From positions 1 through 24,760 of the IMG/VR virus record IMGVR_UViG_3300037327_000034: a stretch of DNA of 24,760 nt; one strand, written 5' to 3'. Positions 17,601 through 23,600 of this stretch are shown here, piece after piece. The notes under the pieces are model-generated. The model saw only the letters and a list, made by a program, of their open reading frames with translations, made no database searches and was not told the origin of the DNA. The stretch's first letter is position 1. Every line of letters begins with the position of its first letter. The position numbers and the translations under genes were made by a program. This DNA is from a virus.

Positions 17601-18026
17601 ATTGATACAGGTGGAAGTTCTTTTAGTCGAAATTGGAACGGAGGCGAACAGTTCGCAGGAAGCTACGCGGGTGGCGGTGAGATAACGCGTGGTATGTCTA
17701 CCCGAGATTCCACTTTTGCCAAAGTAGCCAAGGGCGAGTTTGTGCTTCGCAGAAAAGCGGTGCAGTCGTTAGGTATCGATACGGTGAAAGCTCTCAACTC
17801 CGCTGACCCGAATTTAATTGACCGTCAGGCCGAGAAGCTAGGCGGCAATCCGATGGCTCAACAAAAAGACACAGGCAGTAAAGAAGTCAACGTGTACGTG
17901 GTCAGCCCTGAGCAGATGCCAGCCAGTCTAGGGGCGAATGACGTGGTACATATCATTGCTGATAACCTCACGCGAGGCGGCGTAACCAAGCAACTAGTTA
18001 AACGAATTAATATGGGAACGCTCTAA
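11676..18026 (+). CDS. Tail tape measure protein
   Basis: At 2116 aa this is the longest gene here and sets tail length; at ~0.15 nm per residue the tail would be about 300 nm, twice lambda's. The order of parts is: a helical N-terminus; tandem repeats of ~115-120 aa (roughly residues 135-600); a TP901/PhageMin_Tail core at ~655-840, with the signature MANSGIRSGSTLGTGLRQIL; two hydrophobic segments near residues 962-1006 and 1049-1072, likely membrane or pore-forming during injection; a long helical, Asn/Asp/Lys-rich stretch; and a lambda H-like C-terminal domain (~1870-2116) with AKGEFVLRRKAVQSLG. The C-terminus would contact the tip complex. The start ATG at 11676 follows GGAG by 7 bases, and the stop overlaps the next ATG (TAATG). 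Confidence 0.95.
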   Translation: MSDNSSSIRTTVLKVKFDKSGQKAVDEATKKLEKLQKALEISMGTVKQSIKQINTVVKDNKKLTEGMSAKNRKPIDAFNAEQLAPFTKALAIARGNVATLQAESQAVIGKIGNLAGKFNDPASVKRVTDSLTKGISQITEKIVSSPAIKRAISQSTRSFLNDEIRRNPNLAKKESKFSDARTSAMSASDLKAQRQATAVYLKGATKANNAANNTGDTAFAKSSARLKGLFENQLAALDKETGSRKAFIAEQKRVFNSPEAKAKRKQDEKVRAANSTSITKTSAVRLAADINAREGKKRVVRGAARLDLGSKSAAQLRRLSRDVSAYEKVVNAQVKNAPEGTQLRSQIDLRKQQISALKEGIVTQRESNAAAKVFYNSEPEKAKRKLSRANSAELKQEVSARSKADSRVSEGARFARGLGDQSINMKSKGELTQIRNNLKEFARTVNQQVKNAPEGSDLRKQIDTQLASIRQSDKRVETQQQKNKAQIDASNSPQFKNDLKFQRDNNTTLLRATENRLAGDRFARAGKEGLNKSLIGLSSSELNELKKSAGDYGKVVKDLVKNSTATSKVFNEATAELKRIERRLEQIKIKQNYRPAQTEIGRAQTSSARSLLAADERRRMDNGAGMFKQQAQLLRNYAVMGTGISLITQSGQFMVQLEKEMKQLQSIVALTNTEMQGLSKTLVEVSEKTKFTALEVTQAAVVLGQAGFGKDQIADSIEGITLFATAVGANLSEAVDLATSTMGIFNRDARDMGNIADKLTTAVNSSKLNLNKLALGLQYAGNIAAQSNVSFEETVAALGAMANSGIRSGSTLGTGLRQILIALQKPSEEFVRTTQLLGLSMSDLDISTNGLIPVLKKLSQSGFTVTDAMRTMQVRAAAAFGAFANNIDVADELAEKMEIGGAAARANAIQMESFANQFARLGSTFFSVTSEAFDPLLKSGTALVSTLADMLSGLKDVGGALSVIGSIAGGAAIGALVVSFGKLAIGLAAGGQAIAAILGIGSAVSGDGDRRPLNSNRLQRDNTRSSLNTARRSAMGTSALTVALRFLAGKVTLVLSAIGALIGGIAYLADSFNDDAKLKDVVDKATAEENDAKSRQIASRDSIKALNKTLQNIATNEVKLSKDTDMLASTIKRVNSEFKALGLYIPDSVKDYKGLFDAVKTFKDEENASLDLALVDGGKASARTSNAIIQEQLPLKGENSAVAIFEKASRKLTGNTGERDRSERGPVGSGRIELGDFTTSLRDTSKIVTGLTQQYNQLAFTDKDGNVDKDKVAEGQSILDKILSVEGNLRDVFIRQGNVQQYATETGLNGDVFKKYGKDFTDALQSIIFAISTSQTGFENNLTNSEANVINRRELTTLGDDAVTGGMLQLEQATKAFTSSISSDYQNVLKLDERDDLKAYTSMGENETTVLAELDRLTNDFKTTLRDRPLTGDELRKVLEAQNVDPLQIQNLLSNPELTSNQVREVLIQSGLDPKNNDNNKIIESTATGNGLSPQELQEAFVSTGFNEVVNAIILSLSVGFKNIATEAKFAKDLDFKNRGAILDARMGTINKELSTSASAERLNVLADEKELLQAQTSALAREKEDFEGRLNDQGPQSKSLSARLTQQDAISSKAETQLIIDKNLFTQKFAKSLDGKNTNLDTKDRDYEETDGLRLIKSFTEAQESKIEKASELAKAEVIALKQTEEVFEARISELQKITTGGDKYTNQFKDASLEEQQLVTQQLIDKREERAKAEIDLTTEAIRARKVLIEYLESLVASNPDLAVDSGIDGSGLNKTIKEQIVKQAQAQKDLADDNKNQSDTNLDNKKTSDELGTIVRDLKANQFDDDVRRRLFAAMTGEGFNPLGDETTDTTYVPKNGQDTPDGILENVAGGFRGINDLLMQSLDNFDPLTEAMKGLNDVAQDLASNFAEAFTAFANGTLSGSEAFKAFTISILESMLDIASEIAANALLKGILQMVAGAGFGGMFGTETGAGIDTGGSSFSRNWNGGEQFAGSYAGGGEITRGMSTRDSTFAKVAKGEFVLRRKAVQSLGIDTVKALNSADPNLIDRQAEKLGGNPMAQQKDTGSKEVNVYVVSPEQMPASLGANDVVHIIADNLTRGGVTKQLVKRINMGTL
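12081..13490 (+). repeat. Tandem ~115-120 aa repeats in the tape measure
   Basis: Units are marked by NSPEAKAKRK (12441), NSEPEKAKRK (12801) and NSPQFKNDLK (13146), spaced 360 and 345 bases apart. Inside the first two lie VKNAPEGTQLRSQID and VKNAPEGSDLRKQID; the third has VKNSTATSKVFNEA in the same place. A more diverged unit probably precedes them from about 12081. The similarity is clear in protein and weak in DNA, so the duplications are old. Confidence 0.75.
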
Positions 18027-18415
18027 TGGCACTACAAGTATTCAACTTTCCAATGCACAAAGTATCTGTCGAGTACCCCGCAAGGGGTAAGGCGGTAACG
18101 CTAGGAAATAATTGGGATTATACGGTTAAGTCTCACACGCCGGTTGCAAAAAAGTTTACGTTAACGTTTGCAGGAATGAAGTTTTTTGAACCCACTAAAA
18201 TATTAACTGCGTTTCAGAAAAGATATTCGTTACAAGCACTAGAAGACTTCTATCTTGCTCACGAGTTGCATGATTCCTTTTTGTTTGAACATGAGAGATA
18301 TGGTAGTGTAGTTGTCAAATTTATGCAGCCGCTTGTTATCCCTGAAGGCTTGACAGGGGCTGATGGTGTACACACGGGCATACAGGTGTCTCTGAAACAG
18401 GTATCAGTCTCATAA
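18026..18415 (+). CDS. Minor tail protein, lambda M-like
   Basis: The 129 aa beta-rich protein follows the tape measure with a one-base overlap (TAATG), exactly as lambda M follows H. The pattern of N-terminal strands (VFNFPMHKVSVEYPARGKAVTLGNNWDYTV) and the mid-protein FTLTFAGMKFFEP resembles the M/COG4718 family of baseplate or tip proteins, a tail-tube-like fold forming the distal tail ring. Length is slightly above lambda M's. It is translated by coupling to the tape measure, having no clear Shine-Dalgarno. Confidence 0.75.
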   Translation: MALQVFNFPMHKVSVEYPARGKAVTLGNNWDYTVKSHTPVAKKFTLTFAGMKFFEPTKILTAFQKRYSLQALEDFYLAHELHDSFLFEHERYGSVVVKFMQPLVIPEGLTGADGVHTGIQVSLKQVSVS

Positions 18416-18426
18416 AATATTCATGT

Positions 18427-18475
18427 ACAGAATAAACCTGTTGACGCACGTTATCATTATGATAATATTTATCTC
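18427..18475 (+). promoter_or_regulatory. Promoter with operator-like palindromes
   Basis: A -35-like TTGACG (18441-18446) and TAATAT (18463-18468) are separated by 16 bases, giving a transcript start near 18475. Between them lies a perfect dyad, TTATCAT-T-ATGATAA (18451-18465), which would block RNA polymerase if bound by a repressor. A second dyad, ACAG-N7-CTGT (18427-18441), abuts the -35. Confidence 0.6.
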
Positions 18476-18549
18476 GTTTGATGGCGTCGCCAGATGCCAT
18501 TTCTCATCGTCAATTTAGTATCAACCCTGCCTAGTGCGGGGTTTTTTTT
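18475..18549 (+). ncRNA. Putative trans-acting small RNA antisense to late translation starts
   Basis: The predicted ~75 nt transcript has three parts. A hairpin comes first: ATGGCGT (18481-18487) with ATGCCAT (18494-18500), 7 bp with one G-U and a 6-base loop. An unpaired stretch follows, with TTCTCATCGTCAATTTAG at 18501-18518. A Rho-independent terminator ends it. The unpaired stretch is the reverse complement of TTGACGATGA, the motif spanning the start codons of at least eight structural genes in this window (match lengths: portal 8, protease 9, capsid 11, tail tube 12, chaperone 11, tape measure 12, L 10, J 13). Pairing would cover the start codon and the spacer to the Shine-Dalgarno and block ribosomes. 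Hairpin, seed and U-tailed terminator are the usual layout of Hfq-type small RNAs. Expression and pairing are inferred, not seen. Confidence 0.65.
18525..18549 (+). terminator. Rho-independent terminator of the small RNA / M gene
   Basis: CCCTGC (18525-18530) pairs with GCGGGG (18536-18541), one G-U, loop CTAGT, then eight Ts (18542-18549). Two A-T pairs can extend the stem. It would also stop transcripts reading through from the tape measure and M genes. Confidence 0.9.
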
Positions 18550-18578
18550 GTCTGCGCTTTGTATTAAACTCCAAGCAT

Positions 18579-18598
18579 AAAATTTGGAGTTGACGATG
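18579..18598 (+). promoter_or_regulatory. Late translation-start motif, L-like gene
   Basis: AAAATTTGGAGTTGACGATG has GGAG 6 bases before the ATG at 18596. TTGACGATGA gives 10 contiguous bases complementary to 18504-18513 just upstream, so the two could also pair in cis on a readthrough transcript. Confidence 0.75.
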
Positions 18599-19084
18599 AA
18601 AACACTTTCGCCCAGTTTAACCACTGAGATTAAATCTCTTACGTCCTCTGAACGTATAAAATTCCTGTATATAAAAATCCTAGACTTAGATTCTACGCCT
18701 ATTCATTTTCGCCTTACCGATGGTCCAACTATAACGTGGCTAGGTGAAACGTGGACAAGTAATCCTTTTCTTATTGCTGGTTTTCAGCAAAACAGTTCAG
18801 GTGAAGTATCTCGCCCTAAACTTAACTTACCTAACCAAGATGGTGCCCTATCCTACTACGTGTCAAGACGTATCCTAGAAGGCGCAGATGTTGTTGAGTA
18901 CCGAGTGCTACCCCAAGAACTATCGTTGGGCACCTATACTCGACGAGTCTTTATTGTGTCGCATGTAACGAATATTACAGAGCATATGATAACGGCTGAG
19001 CTAAGAATGCCGAGTGACGGAAACCAAATTGTTTTCCCACCTCGTCGATACGCCCAGCCTGAGTTTTCATCGGTGAGAGTCTAA
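18596..19084 (+). CDS. Minor tail protein, lambda L-like, lacking the cysteine domain
   Basis: The 162 aa product has the typical L core: IKFLYIKILDLDSTPIHFRLTDG, ITWLGETWTSNPF, SRPKLNLPNQDG, YRVLPQELSLGTYTRRVFIVSHV and ELRMPSDGNQIVFPPRRYA. In lambda this domain is followed by a C-terminal segment with four cysteines binding an iron-sulfur cluster, so full-length L is about 232 aa. Here the protein stops at PEFSSVRV just where that segment would start, and no cysteine is present. It forms part of the tail-tip ring between the M-like ring and the J-like tip. ATG 18596 is preferred to an in-frame TTG at 18584 because of Shine-Dalgarno spacing. The next gene starts one base past the stop. Confidence 0.8.
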   Translation: MKTLSPSLTTEIKSLTSSERIKFLYIKILDLDSTPIHFRLTDGPTITWLGETWTSNPFLIAGFQQNSSGEVSRPKLNLPNQDGALSYYVSRRILEGADVVEYRVLPQELSLGTYTRRVFIVSHVTNITEHMITAELRMPSDGNQIVFPPRRYAQPEFSSVRV

Positions 19085-19085
19085 T

Positions 19086-19550
19086 ATGTACATTGACTAC
19101 TTAAACCTACCCTATTCATTGGGTACTCAAGATTGCTATACCCTTGTGCAGCAGTTCTATAAAAACGAGTATTCATTACAATTAAAAAATTACGCTCGTC
19201 CTAATGCTTGGTCTTTAAATCCTCAGCTTAACTTGCTTCACAACTTGTTTAATCAAGAGGGTTTCTTTGACACAGGCAACAACCCTAACAAGGTGCAAAA
19301 GGGTGACGTACTGGTCATGAACTTGCTTAAATCGCCTGTGGACAACCACATTGGAATCTACGTGGGCCGCAACAAGATACTGCACCATATGTACGGGAAG
19401 CCTTCTGAGCTTAGTGAATATGACCACCGCTGGCGGTTACGCGTGACGACAGTACTGCGTCACCCAGCTGTAGATGGCCTAAGCAGTATTGACGGAATAG
19501 TGGATGTGTTAGATAAGCGTTCACCTCAAATGCGTTTCAGGAGAAAGTAA
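19086..19550 (+). CDS. NlpC/P60 tail-tip peptidase (C-terminal half of lambda K)
   Basis: The 154 aa protein shows the NlpC/P60 catalytic pattern: Cys17 in GTQDCYTLV, His88 in DNHIGIYVG, and a third residue at His100/His101 in KILHHMYGKP. NlpC/P60 domains cut peptidoglycan stem peptides. In tail tips they help local cell-wall penetration or tip maturation. The gene starts one base after the L-like stop and its stop overlaps the JAMM gene start (TAATG), so all three are coupled. In lambda this domain is the C-terminal half of gpK, fused after a JAMM domain; here it is a separate gene and comes first. Confidence 0.85.
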   Translation: MYIDYLNLPYSLGTQDCYTLVQQFYKNEYSLQLKNYARPNAWSLNPQLNLLHNLFNQEGFFDTGNNPNKVQKGDVLVMNLLKSPVDNHIGIYVGRNKILHHMYGKPSELSEYDHRWRLRVTTVLRHPAVDGLSSIDGIVDVLDKRSPQMRFRRK

Positions 19551-19903
19551 TGGCTTCAATAAACCCTATTGACCTAGCATGGCGTTCTTACTGGAACGAT
19601 AAGATTGAACGCTGTGGTTTCGTGCTGACCAGCGGAGAAATCGTAGAAGTCGAAAATATAGCCGATGACCCTGAAGACAATTTTGAAATTTCGTATGATG
19701 ATATTGATAAATACGAAGACAGGATTGCAGCGTCATGGCATAGCCACCCTAGAGGCACAGCTAATTTAAGTCAGTCTGACTATGAGTTATTTTCACAAGT
19801 TCCTGAGTGGCAACATATTATTATTTCTAAAGACGAAGTGACGAACTATTACGTGGAAGGACATAGCGTTTATCGAGGGGTGACACATTATGGTAACCAT
19901 TAA
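19550..19903 (+). CDS. JAMM/MPN metalloprotease of tail tip (N-terminal half of lambda K)
   Basis: The 117 aa protein carries an exact JAMM zinc motif: His64-Ser-His66-Pro, seven residues, Ser74, then Asp77 (WHSHPRGTANLSQSDYELF). Glu20 in ERCGFVL is the upstream catalytic acid typical of Mov34/JAB1 enzymes. In lambda this forms the N-terminal part of gpK. The domain cleaves isopeptide or C-terminal peptide bonds in its relatives, and in the phage tip may process the ubiquitin-like N-terminus of the next protein, the I homologue (an inference from family knowledge). Its end overlaps the next gene by 14 bases. Confidence 0.88.
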   Translation: MASINPIDLAWRSYWNDKIERCGFVLTSGEIVEVENIADDPEDNFEISYDDIDKYEDRIAASWHSHPRGTANLSQSDYELFSQVPEWQHIIISKDEVTNYYVEGHSVYRGVTHYGNH

Positions 19904-20636
19904 GTTAGTAGGCTTCAAAGGCAAGCCTAAGAAATTATCTTTTGATGTCACTACATATAAGCAAGCTCTTGAAGCACTGAAAACTCACCCTGACTTTGAC
20001 CCTCGAAAAGTAATGGACCGTTACGAGTGCGTGATTGATGAAGTCCAAGACTCGCGTGATTTAGTAAAGCATGTCGGTGATGCCACCATGACGCTGCGTT
20101 ACAAAAAGAAGACCAACCCTATGACTATGGCGGGTGCGGGTAACGCCAACGCCAGAATTATAGTCGGGATTATTCTAATAATTGTAGCTGTGGTTTTTTT
20201 TGCTACGACAGGTAACGCAATTATAGCGGGCGAGATACTGACAGCGGGCCAGATGTTTATGAGTGCGGCTTTTTCCATGGGTATTGGTCTAGTGGTTGGC
20301 GGGATTATTGAAAAGCTACAAGACCCTTTGGAGAAAGAAAAAGACAAAGATAGTCGCGTATCAAGGCGTTACCCCAACACCATACAATCTGGCACAGTGA
20401 TACCGATGATTTTTGGGACGCATAGATGGGGAGGTCACTTGTTCAGTGTCAACATCGAGTCGTTGAAAGGTAGAGATTCAGGGCTAAGCAGCTTCGCTTT
20501 GAACTTATGGGAGCAGGATGTAGGCTGGGATTCATGGAACACGTTGTATCACAACGCTGAGGAATTGAGTTACTTTGATATTGAGTACAATTATTATCTA
20601 GGCGGCAAGTCTAAGAACGGCGCTTTTACCCGCTAG
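19890..20636 (+). CDS. Tail assembly protein I-like
   Basis: The 248 aa protein has the lambda I layout. An N-terminal ~75 residue ubiquitin-like beta-grasp part (TIKLVGFKGKPKKLSFDVTTYKQALEAL) is followed by a hydrophobic hairpin at ~86-140 (ARIIVGIILIIVAVVFFATTG ... MGIGLVVGGIIEKL) and a conserved C-terminal YPNTIQSGTVIPMIFGTHRWGG that docks with J. It inserts into the membrane or is cleaved during tip assembly. The ATG at 19890 lies inside the JAMM gene, with GAGGGG nine bases upstream. The final ~70 residues (DVGWDSWNTLYHNAEELSYFDIEYNYYLGG) are less familiar. Confidence 0.8.
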   Translation: MVTIKLVGFKGKPKKLSFDVTTYKQALEALKTHPDFDPRKVMDRYECVIDEVQDSRDLVKHVGDATMTLRYKKKTNPMTMAGAGNANARIIVGIILIIVAVVFFATTGNAIIAGEILTAGQMFMSAAFSMGIGLVVGGIIEKLQDPLEKEKDKDSRVSRRYPNTIQSGTVIPMIFGTHRWGGHLFSVNIESLKGRDSGLSSFALNLWEQDVGWDSWNTLYHNAEELSYFDIEYNYYLGGKSKNGAFTR

Positions 20637-20652
20637 GCTGTAAAAATACAAT

Positions 20653-20666
20653 GAGGATTGACGATG
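20653..20666 (+). promoter_or_regulatory. Late translation-start motif, J-like gene
   Basis: GAGG lies 7 bases before the ATG at 20664. ATTGACGATGAGA gives 13 contiguous bases complementary to the putative small RNA, the longest match in the window. Confidence 0.75.
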
Positions 20667-23600
20667 AGATTTAAAGGCAGCGGAGGCGGCGGCCCAAGCA
20701 ATGCTAGAAGCAATCTGTTTTCTACAGACGCTTTCGAGTTTGTGATGGGTATTGCTCAAGGACAGATTGGTGGCATTGTGGGTGAATCGGCTGAGGAAAA
20801 GCTAAGCCACATTTACCTTGATGACACACCTATTTTTGACAGCCAAGGCAAACCTAACTTTGAGGAAAGTGAACTACTCATTCGTTTTGAATCAGGCACT
20901 CCGTTAACTGCTGCTGAGAGTGAAGACGGTCAAACGCCGATTAGATATTTGTTTGACGGCACCGCCTCAAATCAAACGGTAGGTCAGGAAGTTGTTCATG
21001 GTGCGCCCATTAGTAAAACCACGCCTAGTATTCCTGATGGTTGGGACCAGCTTGACGTTCAGGTAGTTGCACAAGCACTTTACCGCAACTCAAAAGACGG
21101 CGTGAAAGAGCACGAAGTTACTTTGACGGTGGTGCTGTCAAAAATTGGTGGTGGTTACTCTGAAACTAAAGCGATTAGGATAAAAGGTAAAACCCCTCAA
21201 AGTGGTTTTGCCCGAAGCCTAAAGTTTGAGTTACCTGTGCGTTCAAATACGGGTGACCAGTACGAAATTACGCTGACTAAAAACACTAACAGTGATGATG
21301 AAGACATCTTTGATACGATAATTTGGCGTGGGTACGAGCTGGTTACACGTAAGTTGAGCAGCTATGGGGCTTCAGATAAAAAATACGACACCCCTAGCTT
21401 CGAGTATCACCCAAGTACAGCGATGTTGCATGTGGTAGGTGTGATTGGTGACCAGATTGACGGTCTACCTACGATGAATGCTGACTACAGGGGCTTGTTG
21501 TGCCGCGTTCCATCTAATTACAACCCACGTACTAAGACCTATGACGAAAGCTCGGCGTGGGATGGCCTGTACGCTCCTGAGCGATTCCCTACCGACAACC
21601 CTTTTTGGATAGTCAATGAGCTAATACTTAACGAAGTGTTTGGTGTTATCTCTTACAACCCTAATGTGAAAGTAAACAAGTATTCAGTTTATGACAAAGC
21701 TAAATACGCAGATGGTTATAACGCTTTCAGTAACGCAAAAGACTTACAAAACCCGAATACATCAGAAACCGGCGTAGCTCGATACACGTTTAACGCGGTA
21801 TTAAGTGACCGGATGAGTGGCATGGAGTTCATTAATAAAATTCTAGCCACTACGTTTTCGGTAATTTTAGAAAACGATGACGGTGAAATAGAAATACTCA
21901 CCGACATGCCCACGGTGCCAGTGGCCTTTATTACGGCAGAAATGGCAGTATCAACTAGCTCTGAGTCTCCGTTTAGTTATTCTTATTCTAGTACGTCGGC
22001 GCGGATTAACGCTGTATCTACGAGCTTTATCGATAAAGACAGTGAGTATGCGACGCAGCAATTACCTGAGATAAGAAACCAAGATGCCATTGACCGTCAT
22101 GGTTTAAATGTCACGGAGTTTGTGTCGTTAGGCACTACGAATGCGTGGGAAGCTGAGCGTAAGGCGCTGGTATTTTTAGTTGCTGGGCAAACTGAAACTG
22201 AATCGATTAACTTTGTCATGCCCTTATCGGGTGTGCAGTTCCAAGTTTATGACGTGGTAGCGATAGTAGACCCTGTGATGGGACATGGTGTGTCGGGCCG
22301 CGTGGTATCTAACGATACGTTTTCGCTGACGGTAAGAGATCCAATTTACTTTGCTGAATCCGGTTTATACAGCCTTACGTTGCAAGGACTTACGGAAGAT
22401 TTTGACGCTACTATTACCATAAAAGATACTGAAGTCGGGCTGCCTCTTCGCAAGTTTACGTTAAGTCGTCCTTATCCTGCGGCGAGTAGTCTTGGTGATT
22501 ATCCGGTAGTGCATATTGGAAACCGAGCAAGGTCTGATAAGCAAATAGGCTTTCCAAAACTTTATAGGATCACATCGATTGAGCCAACTGATGATACTGG
22601 CCTAGAATTATTTTCTATTTCAGCGGTGGAGTTTAATTCTGAAAAGCACACTGAGGCTGATTTACTCAAGCAAGCTACTCAACCTCAGTACTCATTCCAG
22701 CTCCTAGCGCCATTAAAGAGAGTCACCAATTTAGTTGTGGTTAACGAGTCTATTGTAGATACCTTGCAAGGCACTCAAGTTAGCGCGTGGATTTCATGGG
22801 ACGAGCAAGAAGACCGTCAGTTTGGCACATCTTACCGCGTAGAAGTCTTTAGCAATGGTACGTCGATAGGTCGAGTTGTTAATACTGCAGAAAATTTTAC
22901 TGAGATAAAAGGGTTACAGTTTGCAGAGTACGAATTTAGAGTCACCGCTGAGCGGTCAGGCACTAAAAGCGCGGTAACTTCGCTAACCTACGAATTAGGA
23001 AGAGTCACGGCGGCTGACCTAATTGAAGAGAACGCATTGCCTCTTATGTATGGCAGCTTCAAGAATGGAATATTAAAAGCCTACGCAGATATTAACTATG
23101 TTGTGGGGTCAGTCACTAGCCTCCCTGTAGCCCTATTAACAGGTGGCTATTTATCCAGTGTAACTTTTTCAATCTTTGATGATTCTGATGGCAACAACAC
23201 GTTTCTATTTAATACTGTTCAAACTCAACCCAACTTAATCTTAACCGCGAGTCAGTTCAAAGAAGCGTCACAACAAGTATTTCTACCTAGCAAGTTAATT
23301 GTACGTGTAGCGTTTCACGATTTCTTTGATGAGCGTTACCCTGCCCTTGCGGTAAACGACCACATCTTAACGATTGAGGCAGTGCAGGCTTTAATTACGA
23401 ACGTTGTAGTCACTGAACAAACCAGTGCGTTTGGAAAGTATTTAATTACGTGGACGGATGATTCAGCTAACTACGAATTTACGTTACTCACCCTCACCGG
23501 AAACATTCTAAAGAAGCAAACCCTTACCAGTGCTGAAGTTACACTTGAAACGCTTTCAGCGGGTACGTACACATTCACTATTCAGCCTGTTAGCTCAGAC

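Noticed and set aside
18478-18516. Inverted copy of the start motif as the beginning of a - strand gene
   Set aside because: The - strand has no Shine-Dalgarno before that ATG, and the frame stops after 12 codons.
18481-18534. Small ORF of 17 codons (MASPDAISHRQ...) within the putative small RNA
   Set aside because: It has no Shine-Dalgarno and its ATG lies in the hairpin stem; the non-coding structure explains the sequence better.
5605-18595. TTG starts six bases before the ATGs of the capsid, tail tube, chaperone and tape measure genes, and 12 bases before that of the L gene
   Set aside because: Shine-Dalgarno spacing to these TTGs is only 0-2 bases, or they precede the GGAG altogether; the ATG gives 6-7 bases.
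5605-20663. TTGACG in each start motif as a -35 promoter box
   Set aside because: No -10-like hexamer lies 16-18 bases downstream of these copies; they overlap start codons and fit a translation signal.
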